This document shows, piece by piece, positions 10,456 through 20,348 of a stretch of DNA of 64,000 nucleotides. The stretch covers positions 23,779,001 to 23,843,000 of the forward strand of contig NC_088345.1 of assembly GCF_036884655.1 (NCBI RefSeq). Direction: 5' to 3'. The notes beneath the pieces are model-generated. The model was not told where the DNA came from, did not search any database, and saw only the letters and a list, made by a program, of their open reading frames with translations. This DNA is from Musa acuminata AAA Group. Taxonomy: Eukaryota > Streptophyta > Magnoliopsida > Zingiberales > Musaceae. A program made the translations under genes and the position numbers. Positions within the stretch are counted from its first letter, which is position 1, and every line of letters starts with the position of its first letter.

Positions 10456-11942
10456 TGTTGGGAAATCATGGGGGCGACATCACATGCGCAGCAGAAGAAT
10501 AAGAAAACAAAATCCCCGATTCCCAAAGAGGTGTTCGTTGTCGTGCAAAGATTGGTACGCAAAAATCCGCGAAACCTGAAACTGCGTATAGATTGTGTTA
10601 CCTAGGGAGATCGTATATCCCTGTTTCCTTACAGATCCTTAGGAGAGGGTGAAGGAGGTCAAGCGTCATCCTCTCTAGCGGTGATCCACACAGCAGGGTT
10701 GCGACGACGCTCCTCAAGACTCCAAGCCTGCTCTGAGGTGGAGAGGAAGAGGAGAATAGGAAAGGCAAGCAAAGACTCTAGCCTATGAGGCTGTGAATCC
10801 CTCCTATTTATAGAGATCCCGTGTCAAACCCTAATGGGTCCTTCCCTAGTGGGTATTGGATCTGCATCCAATAAGACAAGGGCTCCGTCGGATATCTCAT
10901 ATCCGAACCTCTACTCATCGCAATGCCTACCATATGTGTGACCCTCTAGGCCCAATATCGAGCTGGCCGTGAGTCATACCTGTCAGAACTCCTTCTAACT
11001 CAGTGAATTATTATCTCTGTAATAATTCACTCGACTCATCAACTACGGATATACTAGGCCACTACGCCGTAGTCCCCAGACGATACAGGGGAATCCAATC
11101 CATTGGACCTGTCTATGCTCAGTAACCATGTACCTATAGTCCCTCATCCATCTAATATCCCAGAGACCGTATATTGAGCATGGTGCTGTCAGACCCATAT
11201 AGTTTCTACTCAAGTCTCGCTCTAATCGGATTCTCTCGGAGAACTCTTTCTCTCTCAACCCGAATGACCTTGGCCAGGGATTTGTCTGAGCAAGAACACA
11301 TGGGATATTCCTCTCATGACGCCGAGAGTGGATGATCGTTTGTCGATACTCAATAGCCCTTGTAAGGTCGACTACCACTCCCAATGACCAGCTGTACTAG
11401 ATCTGGGACAGCCAAACCTATAAGTCTGGTATCAAAGAGTGGAGCACTCGTACAGGACATCCTTGGTGTCTCAAGTCTAAGGACCAGATACACCACTAAG
11501 ACTACGGAATCGCTGTCTGACAATAAGGCATCATCAACCATCCAGCATTCCGTAAGCGGATCAATCAGTGAACTCATTCTCTAATGAGCACCTGTATTGT
11601 ATCCCTAGTGTCCCTACACGAGCAGCTATAAGACTAGCTGCATCCATCATATGGACGGGTATACAGCACACCAGTCTATCCGGTTATCACGATGTCCCTC
11701 TCGAGTAACCTTTGACCGGGATTATTTAGGATATGTGTTTAAAGGTGAATCGATCTCATTATCGTGATCTCATCACGATCCGATTCCCATTGCACAAATC
11801 CAAGGACATCACAATATATATATGCATTTATGCAATAGTTATAAAGTGATATACGCCAAAATATAATAAGCAAAAAGATTCTGTATCAAGTCACACGTGC
11901 CATCACTCATGTGATTGGCTTGCTGGGCACCTATGACTGGCA
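10456..11942 (-). repeat. 3' LTR of Angela-like element
   Basis: 1487 bp. Plus strand starts TGTTGGGAAATC and ends ATGACTGGCA. The minus-strand sequence at 11943 onward (AAGTCAAGTGGAAGAT) is the PPT. It pairs with the LTR at 17685-19179, with scattered substitutions. Confidence 0.9.
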
Positions 11943-12050
11943 ATCTTCCACTTGACTTAAAGCCAATCACCTATGTGTCTGATCCCTATCAGACTCCTGT
12001 GACGCTTAAAGACAATCTGAGACAACGGCTTTGTCAGTGGATCTGCAATG

Positions 12051-12512
12051 TTATCTTCGGATGGAACTCTTTCCACTGCTACATCTCCTCGAGTTACGAT
12101 CTCTCTTATAAGCTGGAACCTCCTCAGAACACTTCTGATGAGACCCGGGTTCCCTTATTTGAGTAATCACCGCATAATTATCACAATATAAGGAAGTCGA
12201 CTTGTTGCTATCTATATCGACTCCCAAATCTGTGATGAACTTCTTCACCTAGACTCCCTCCTTTGCTGCATCTGATGCAGCAATGTACTCCGCCTCTGTG
12301 GTCGAGTCATCCGTGGTATCTTGCTTGGAACTCTTCCAGCACACTGCTCCTCCATTCAAGGTGTACACATACCCTGAATTCGACTTGCTATCATCGAAAT
12401 CAGACTGAAAACTTGAGTCAGTGAAGCCTTCAACCTTAAGGCTATTACCTCCATATACTAGTAAAAGATCCTTAGTCCTTCTCAAGTACTTAAGGATACA
12501 CTTTACTACTTT
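12051..12512 (-). pseudogene. Ty1/copia RNase H domain, broken
   Basis: Continues the RT frame downstream of a TAA after PGLEH. Seen: TDSSFQSDFDDSKSNSGYV with the usual aspartates, then WKSSKQDTT and STTEAEYIAAS, which match the conserved copia RNase H core. A TAG after AAKEGV (12249-12251) falls where Trp is usual, so TGG to TAG is likely. Past ITQIREPGSHQK the frame slips and the end of the polyprotein is scrambled. Confidence 0.85.
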
Positions 12513-13976
12513 TTAGTGCTCCAAGCCTGGATCCGCCTGATACCTGCTCGTGACACTCAGAGCATGTGCTATATCAGGCCTAGTACATAGCATGACATAC
12601 ATGATATACCATATTGCTGAGGCATAATCTAGGCCTAGTACCCCGAATTCATGCAACGAGCCTTCTGCCAACACGTCATCTTCTGGAGTCTTTGGGGACA
12701 TACTCGTAGAAAGCGATATCCCATGTCTCATCGGTATGAGACCTCTCTTGGAATTTTCCATGCCAAACCTTTTGACAATGGTTTCTATGTACCTGGACTG
12801 GGACAAGCCAAGCATCCTCTTGGATCTATCTCTATAGATTCTAATCCCCAAGATATAAGATGCTTCCCCTAAGTCCTTCATGGAGAAGTGTCTAGATAAC
12901 CAAGCCTTTACTGTGGATAGCATTCCTATGTCATTCCCAATGATGAGGATGTCATCCACATATAACACCAAAAAGGTGATAGTGCTCCCACTTACCTTTC
13001 TGTATACACAAGGCTCATCTTCGTTCTTAACGAAGTCATAAGATCTGATTGCCTCATCAAATCTTATGTTCCAACTTCGGGAAGCTTGCTTTAGTCCATA
13101 AATGGATCTAAGCAACCTACACACCTTATCTGGGCAGTTCTTGGACACGAATCCCTCAGGTTGCATCATATACACCTCCTCCTCGAGGTTCCCGTTCAGG
13201 AATGCGGTTTTCACATCCATCTGCCAGATCTCATAATCATAGTGTACTGCAATAGCCAATAGAATTCTGATGGATTTTAGCATTGCTACGGGTGAGAAAG
13301 TTTCGTCGTAGTCAACACTTTGCCTTTGACGATACCCCTTAGCCACTAGCCTTGCTTTATAGGTCTCTACCTTTCCATCTACTCCGATCTTTTTCTTAAA
13401 GATCCACTTGCAACCGATGGGTACAATACCTTCGGGCGCATCAACTAGGTTCCAAACCTTATTGGAGTACATAGAATCCATCTCAGAATTCATGACTTCT
13501 TTCCAATTCCCGGAGTCTATACTCATAATAGCCTCCTCGTAGGTCTGAGGATCAATATCCTCTACATCCTCTGCTCTAATATGTCTCACATATCTCTTAG
13601 GAGGATGGGATACTCTATCAGACCTGCGTAAAGTTGATACTTGTGTATTAGGTACCTGAACAGACTCGGGCTGTAGAGTGGTGCTTGAGCTTGGTTCTCC
13701 AACCTCGCTCAATTCTATCATTCTCCCACTGTCTCCGTCAAGAATGTGTTCCTTCTCAAGGAACACTGCTCTCTTAGCTACAAAGACCTTTTGGTCCTCG
13801 AGATGATAGAAATAATACCCACAAGTTTCCTTGGGGTATCCCACAAATTTGCATCGCTCTGTCCTTGATTCTAACTTATCGGGGTTGTGTCTTCTAACAT
13901 GGGCAGGGCAGCCCCAAATCTTAACAACCTTAAGATCAAGCTTCTTCCCTTTCCATATCTCATATGGTGTAGACAC
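12513..13976 (-). pseudogene. Ty1/copia integrase C-terminus and reverse transcriptase
   Basis: 487 codons remain open. First the integrase C-terminal part (STPYEIWKGKK, KIWGCPAHV), then the variable linker, then the RT: IGCKWIFKKK, YKARLVAKGYRQ, QMDVKTAFLNG, YGLKQASRSW and the catalytic LYVDDILIIGND. RT would copy element RNA into DNA in the virus-like particle. The segment after SPKTPE is unusual: about 18 residues replace the usual ~10 before YASA, and 12642-12680 is 38/39 identical to a Sirevirus LTR. The reading frame ends with TAA after GLEH. Confidence 0.9.
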
Positions 13977-13983
13977 TACCGAC

Positions 13984-14601
13984 TTAGTTGGAACTCTGTT
14001 CAGTAGGTAAGCTGTGGTCTCTAGGGCATATCCCTAGAAGTAGGCCAGCGAAACTCATCATGGACCGTACCATATCTAATAAAGTATGATTTCTCCTTTC
14101 AGAGACACCATTGAGCTGAGGTGTGTAAGGAGGTGTCCATTGGGATAATATCCCATGGTCCTTGAGGAACTGAGTAAACTCTATACTTAAGTACTCACCT
14201 CCTCGATCTGATCGAAGAGTTTTGATACTCTTTCCAGTCTGGTTCTCCACCTCATTCTTATACTCTCCGAATTTCTCAAAGGCCTCGGACTTGTACTTCA
14301 TTAAGTACACATATCCATACCTTGAGAAATCATCAGTAAATGTAATGAAGTAGGAGTAACCTTCAATGGCATGAGTTGACATGGGTCCACATACATCACT
14401 ATGTATGAGTTCCAACAACTCAGTGGCTCTCTCTCCAGTTCCACTAAATGGAGAGTTGGTCAATTTTCCATGAATGCAAGGTTCACAAGTTGCATATGAC
14501 ACGTAGTCGAATGGATCTAGATATCCATCATTTAGCAACTTTTGAATCCTTCTTTCATGGATGTGACCTAGCCTATAATGCCACAAGTATGCACTGTTCA
14601 A
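13984..14601 (-). pseudogene. Ty1/copia integrase N-terminus and catalytic core
   Basis: The zinc-binding HHCC module shows LWHYRLGHIH and CEPCIHGK. The DDE triad is visible: D in HSDVCGPM, D in LRSDRGGEY, E in NGVSERRN. After SMMSFAG the frame shifts: the proper continuation (GYALETTAYLLNRVP) is in another frame and itself has TAG where Trp is expected. The frame joins directly to the gag-protease frame upstream through one TGA (14608-14610), consistent with CGA to TGA. Enzyme not producible as a whole. Confidence 0.88.
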
Positions 14602-14607
14602 CTTATC

Positions 14608-15848
14608 TCATTTCCTTTTGGATACATTTACATTCATGATATGTGGAGTGGTGTCTAACATAAATAAACCATTATGCAATGTTCCTTTCGTGATGATCTT
14701 ATCATCTAATAATATCGAACAACCATTGTTCTCAAAAACAAATTTATATCCACTAACTGTTAAACATGAAATGGAGATAATGTTTTTGATAATAGAAGGA
14801 ACAAAATAACATGCATCTAATGCAATAAAAGCTCCACTAGGCAGATGTATGGCGACCTCACCAATAGCTAATACAGCAACTTTTGCTCCATTACCCATCT
14901 TGAGGTCCATCTCGCCTCTCTCTAGTCTCCTAGGCCTTGTCAGAACCTGCAACGAATTACATATATGATAAGCACTACCGGTATCCAATACCCATGTGTT
15001 ATCATAAGAGTCAGACAAATGGAGACTGATCATGAATGTACCTGAAGCTTCATCAAGCTTTTGTTTCGCCCTTTCTGCAAGGTACTCTTTGCAATTTCTC
15101 TTCCAATGCCTATCTTTACCACAGTGGAAGCACTGGCCTTTGTTCTTTGCTGGGTCTTTCTTAGCAACCTTTGCTTTACCTTGTTTGCCCTTGCCCTTTC
15201 CCTTCTTAAGGGACCTTTTTGCTTTCCATTTCTTTCTGGTCTCACCAGTGTTGAGAACTGGCTTCTCTTTCTTAATAGTACTCTCTGCCTCCCTCAACAT
15301 ATTGAGGAGCTCTGGGAGAGTCACCTCAAGCTTGTTCATATTAAAATTCATTATAAACTGTGAAAAGGAATCTAGTAGGGATTGAAGCACAATGTCCACA
15401 CACAAGTTATTCTCTAAGACCATTCCTAGACCTGTGAGTTTCTCTATCCACTCAATCATCTTTAGGACATGGTTCTGAACCGGTGTCCCCTCAGTCATCC
15501 TAGCGTGGAAAAGGCTCTTGGATATCTCATATCATTGAGTCCTTTCCTGTTCCTCAAACAATTTGCGGACATGTAGGAGAATGGATCTGGCATCCATCTT
15601 TTCATGTTGTCTCTGTAACTTTAGAGTCATAGAGCCCAACATATAGCACTGAGCAAGAGTGGAGTCATCAATGTACTTCACGTAACGAGCGATCTCATCC
15701 TCGCTTGCCCCTTCTTCGGGCGTAGGCATCTCTGCACGATTTTCTCCGCTGTGAGAACAATTCTCAAGTTACGGAGCCAATCCGTATAATTTGGACCAGT
15801 GAGGTGGTTGACATCAAGTATGCCACGTAAGGGATTTGAAAGCGACAT
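14608..15848 (-). pseudogene. Ty1/copia gag and protease, broken
   Basis: The natural start looks like ATG at 15846-15848, giving MSLSNPLRGILDVNHLTG and TDWLRNLRIVL; this lies upstream of the longest open pieces. A frameshift near 15735 connects to PEEGASEDEIARYVKY. TGA at 15532-15534 stands where Arg (CGA) is expected, in RTQ*YEISKS. Then a lysine-rich linker, one CCHC knuckle ([14 protein letters not shown]) and the protease signature [11 protein letters not shown], followed by [18 protein letters not shown]. Gag would form the particle and protease would process it. The same TGA occurs in the second gag copy at 61156. Confidence 0.88.
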
Positions 15849-16044
15849 TTTCTGAAAATAAAGATGTAGCAGAAATGAATAACATGCAGATTTTGCAAGA
15901 AATAAACTATCAAGATATGGACTTCTATCTTAATATGCTCCCACTATTTTACTAACGAGTCACGCGACACCCTCAGCACGTGAAACGGAAGTCTCCGGTA
16001 GACTTCTAGTGGGGATCAGGATCCAATCAGCGTCTTAGTGTAAC

Positions 16045-16337
16045 CTCGAGGGACTCGACCAATCACACTAAGCCTAAAAGGTAGGCAACTCTTGCCGATC
16101 ACAATTCCTTGTGATTCCCGTCCTGTTCGGCCTCCGAATCACCATGGCCTCGAGGGACTCAACCAACCATGATGCTCGGTTAAGTCAACACCTTCGTTAC
16201 AAGATGAGTCTGATTTGATGATATACCCTCGAGGGACTCGACCAAGCATACCATGCCCTCAGGTCACCGATGACATCTCTATGTTGTAAGCAAGATAGCG
16301 AATCGCGATATAGGTGCGTCTCGAGGGACTCGACCAA
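16045..16337. repeat. Four spaced copies of CTCGAGGGACTCGACCAA
   Basis: The 18-base motif occurs at 16045, 16149 (one mismatch, AACC for GACC), 16228 and 16320, spaced 104, 79 and 92 bp. The intervening text is not repeated, so these look like dispersed short motifs rather than one tandem array. They lie in the retroelement leader. Confidence 0.85.
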
Positions 16338-17109
16338 CTCAACCTACACCGGGAATCGGTTCCTACTCATAACGATGGAAGGCCACGTGGGTCAATCTAA
16401 TTGCCTCACGTTTACCGACTTAATATTATCGAGAGATGTTTCTATAATTTGGTCTCCTAATATGACATGTCACACATATACATATTTAATATATATCTAC
16501 ATCGCATGCAAATATATATACATATCTAGTATGTGTATAAGCAATCACATCAGATAATCATGGACCACAACCTAATATGATTATGCCCGAGCCAGTAGGC
16601 CTAATCACTCACATCAAGATCTATGTGTGCAACGGTGCATCTTCATGCCCTGTGATCGTCCATCTCGTCCTCGTCGGTTCCGTCGACATCTTGATGAATC
16701 TCCATGCAGCACGATCGTCTGTCTCATGGGTCCCACTATCGCATCCACGCTCCCGCTGCGCCTCCTCATGTGATTACAACTTAATCATAGGCACGCAGGC
16801 CCGACAATAAACGAGAAATATAATGGAGGTTCGCAGACCTCAATAATAATAATCACAAGTACACACATCACACGGTTCATGATCATCCGTCCACACATCA
16901 TACATCACATGTATAAATAATCATCCACATGTAGGACTACTAGATAATAATAAAAATAATAATCAACTAAACCTTTTAATTAATTAATATTTTCTGAAAT
17001 CAGGGACATGTAGGGAATTTTTGAATTTATAGGGGTATTTTCATAATTTAGACAAAAGACAGAAACTGGAATTTCTTAAATTCCGAGGGGTAAAACTATC
17101 TTTTTCCCA

Positions 17110-17590
17110 GAAAACCCTAATGCCCTACTATCCTTTGCTGCCGCCGCCACCCTGCTGGCGGCGGCCTGTGCGGCGGGGCGAGGGCACTGCCCTCGCCTGC
17201 AGGCGGCACGCCCGCTGGCGGCGCTGCCGCTGCAGGTGGGCTCCCCCGCGGGCGCCGCTGCCTCCGCAGGCGGTGCTGTCCCGCCGGGCGGCCGCCCTTG
17301 TGGGGGAGGGGGGGGGAGGTTTCGCCCGCGGGAGCAGCGGCGGCCGGCGTCGCTGCCCTGCGGCGGCAGACGCCGCTGCCCTACGGTGGCAAACGCCGCT
17401 GCCCTACGGTGGCAGGCGCCGCTGCCCTGCTGCGCCTCTGCCCGTGGGCTGCCAGCCCTGCCAGCAACAAGGCTGCTGCAAGCAGGCCGCCGGCCGGCTA
17501 CTACACATGCAGCCCCAGTGCTGCCCGCCTTCGGCTACGCTTCACGCACGTAGATCGAGGGCAGCAACTATTGCTGCCCTTTCTCGCTTT
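17110..17590. other. GC-rich GCC/GCTGCC repeat segment in the leader
   Basis: Abrupt switch from AT-rich to very GC-rich sequence built of CGGCGG, GCTGCC and GCCCTACGGTGGCA repeats (two near copies at about 17377-17420). Frames stay open on the plus strand (up to 237 codons into the LTR) but are Arg/Ala/Pro-rich, run antisense to the element and show no domain. A captured fragment of a host GC-rich exon is possible. Confidence 0.6.
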
Positions 17591-17671
17591 TGCGTCAACG
17601 ATTTTGATGTCAAAATTCTTCCTAAACACAACACACGCTGTTCAAAACCAATCATTCACATGAACAACCTA

Positions 17672-17683
17672 GCTCTGATACCA
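17672..17683 (-). promoter_or_regulatory. tRNA-Met primer binding site of Angela-like element
   Basis: The plus strand GCTCTGATACCA, complement of TGGTATCAGAGC, ends one base before the 5' LTR at 17685. Confidence 0.9.
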
Positions 17684-17684
17684 C

Positions 17685-19179
17685 TGTTGGGAAATCATGG
17701 GGGCGACATCACATGCGCAGCGGAAGAACAAGAAAACAAAATCCCCGATTCCCAAAGAGATGTTCGTCGTCGTGCAAAGATTGGTACGAAAAATCCGCGA
17801 AACCTGAAACTGCGTATAGATTGTGTTACCTAGGGAGATCGTATATCCCTGTTTCCTTGTAGATCCTTAGGAGAGGGTGAAGGAGGTCAAGGATCAAGCG
17901 TCCTCCTCTCTAGCGGTGATCCACACAGCAGGGTTGCGACGACTCTCCTCAAGACTCCAGGCCTGCTCTGAGGTGGAGAGGAAGAGGAGAATAGGAAAGG
18001 CAAGTATAGACTCTAGCCTATGAGGCTGTGAATACCTCATATTTATAGAGATCCCGTGTCAAACCCTAATGGGTCCTTCCCTAGTGGGTATTGGATCTGC
18101 ATCCAATAAGACAAGGGCTCCGTCGGATATCTCATATCCGAACCTCTACTCATCGCAATGCCTACCATATGTGTGTGACCCTCTAGGCCCAATATCGAGC
18201 TGGCCGTGAGTCATACCTATCAGAACTCCTTCTAACTCAGTGAATTATTATCTCTATAATAATTCACTCGACTCATCGACTACGGACGTACTAGGCCACT
18301 ACGCCGTAGTCCCTAGACGATACAGGGGAATCCAATCCATTGGACCTGTCTGTCCTCAGTTACCATGTACTTATAGTCCCTCATCCATCTAATATCCTAG
18401 AGACCGTATATCGAGCATGGTACTGTCAGACCCATACAGTTTCTACTCAAGTCTCGCTCTAATCGGATTCTCCCGGAGAACTCTTTCTCTCTCAACCCGA
18501 ATGACCCTGGCCAGGGATTTGTCTGAGCAAGAACACATGGGATATTCCTCTCATGACGCCGAGAGTGGATGATCCTATGTCGATACTCAATAGCCCTCGT
18601 AAGGTCGACTACCACTCCCAATGACCAGCTGTACTAGATCTGGGACAGCCAAACCTATAAGTTTGGTATCAAAGAGTGGAGCACTCATACAAGACATCCT
18701 TGGTGTCTCAAGTCTAAGGACTAGATACACCACTAGGACTACGGAATCGCTATCTGACAATAAGGCATCATCAACCATCCAGCATTCCGTAAGCGGATCA
18801 ATCAGTGAACTCATTCTCCAATGAGCACCTGTACTATATCCCTAGTGTCCCTATACGAGCAGCTATGAGACCAACTGCATCCATCATATGGACGGGTATA
18901 CAGCACACCAGTCTATCCGGCTATCACGATGTCCCTCTCGAGTAACCTATGACCGGGATTATTTAGGATATGTGTTTAAAGGTGAATCGATCTCATTATC
19001 GTGATCTCATCATGATCCGATTCCCATTGCACAAATCCAAGGACATCACAATATATATATGCATTTATGCAATAGTTATAAAGTGATATATGCCAAAATA
19101 TAATAAGCAAAAAGATTCTGTATCAAGTCACACGTGCCATCACTCATGTGATTGGCTTGTTGGACTCCTATGACTAGCA
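17685..19179 (-). repeat. 5' LTR of Angela-like element
   Basis: 1495 bp, from TGTTGGGAAATC at the PBS side to ATGACTAGCA at the outer side (plus-strand reading). The minus-strand CTATAAATA at 18040-18048 is the probable TATA box. Flanked outside by GTTTG, half of the target duplication. Confidence 0.9.
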
Positions 19180-20348
19180 GTTTGCAAGTGAATAGAGAAA
19201 AGGGGATTGGATAGTTTGCAATGAAGTAAAGTAAAATATAGTAAAGATAATAAGTAGTAAGGAAACAAGACACCAGAATTTATAATGGTTCGGTCATAGT
19301 GACTTATATCCACTTTCGATTTCTCCTCCATTGAGGTCATCGGTGTCCACTAAAGGTCTTCCTTCAATAGGCAAAGACTAATCACCTCTTTATAGCACTT
19401 TCTCCTTTTCATAGGTTTAGGAGATAACCCTTATAAGTCACTCTTTTACAAGTATTCCCTCACACACCTCTCTTAGGACTAACTCTAAGCATTAGGAGGA
19501 GGGAACTCAAAGTTTTGGCTGAGTTTACTCAGTATTTTCCTCAAGAATTCTTGCTCCTTTCCTAAGTGGAGTATTTATAGGTCCCAAATAGTTTCAAAAA
19601 TGGTTCAAAAAATTTAAATTTTTGGGTCTTCCGGCTACGAGCGGTACCACTGACCAGTCTAGTGGTACCGCCGCCTGACACACTATCACTGGGCGGTACC
19701 ACCACTCAGTCTAGCGATACCACCTCCTGATTGCCTTGGAGATCAGGTTTTTCGATTTTCCAACTCACAAGCGGTTTCACCACCTATTCTGGTGGTTCCA
19801 CCACTTGTTCTAGCGGTGCCACCACTTAACCCAACTTTTGGGTCACTGAATGAGCCTTTCAATGAGCCAAAATCAGTCCCAATTAAGGCCCAATTGGCCC
19901 ATAATTGAGTTAGCATAATTACACCAAAAGTTAACTCAATTAGCCATCTAAACTACTTCGATCTTAGACAAATGATTACAAAGCATGAATCCTTTGTCCG
20001 GCATGTCATTGGTTCATCTAGCGCTCATCCAATCATTCGATGTATCGTCATCTCCTTTGACGTATTGCCCAATCGACATGTTAACTCCCACATCTTCTGC
20101 TCCTTGGTGTAATGTCCGATCCTTTAGTCCGATGCCCGAATTCATGGAACGAGCCTTCTGCCAACACGTCATCGATCCTCCGGCCTGACGTCCAATCTTC
20201 TGACATGTTTACTCCAGCCCAATGTCTGAATCCTCATGCTTTAATCAATTTAACTCTCCTTAACCGAAGCTAGTCCTTCGTTACTCAAAAAGTAGCTTAG
20301 ATCACAAACTCATCAATTGATTTCATCATCAAAATCCGAGATTCAATA

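Larger units (their letters stand above)
15849..17684 (-). other. Long untranslated leader of Angela-like element
   Basis: 1.8 kb between PBS and gag without recognisable coding domains. It holds a repeated 18-bp motif (16045-16337), an AT-rich part (16400-17000) and a very GC-rich part next to the PBS (17110-17590). Leaders of this kind carry packaging and dimerisation signals in related elements; none can be proven here. Confidence 0.75.
10456..19179 (-). mobile_element. Complete Angela-like Ty1/copia retrotransposon, non-functional
   Basis: It is 8724 bp, bounded by LTRs 10456-11942 and 17685-19179 and flanked by a perfect 5-bp target duplication GTTTG (10451-10455 and 19180-19184). The minus-strand order is LTR, PBS, long leader, gag, protease, integrase, RT, RNase H, PPT, LTR, the Ty1/copia order. 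Several stops and at least two frameshifts interrupt the single gag-pol frame. Angela/BARE lineage is inferred from the recognisable gag-protease-integrase sequence, LTR size and LTR ends. It sits inside a Sirevirus LTR. Confidence 0.92.
10317..20348 (-). repeat. Sirevirus 3' LTR, minus strand, split by Angela-like element
   Basis: The two parts are 10317-10455 and 19185-20348, about 1.3 kb together. On the plus strand it begins TGTTAGGAT followed by a G-run and GTGAATTAGTGC. After the interruption come the usual Sirevirus LTR landmarks: TGGTTCGGTCA, CCACTTTCG, CTCCTCC, then GGTACCACC-type palindromes, ending CATCATCAAAATCCGAG and TTCAATA. A PPT follows at 20349 and no PBS precedes 10317, so it is a 3' LTR. 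The final CA is mutated to TA. Confidence 0.8.

Noticed and set aside
11043..11384. 113-codon frame in the Angela 3' LTR (also at 9173-9388 and 18397-18621)
   Set aside because: Repeats in each LTR copy, with no start context or domain; an LTR shadow frame.
17120..17833. 237-codon plus-strand frame
   Set aside because: Arg/Ala/Pro-rich GC repeat antisense to the Angela element that runs across the PBS into the LTR; no domain.
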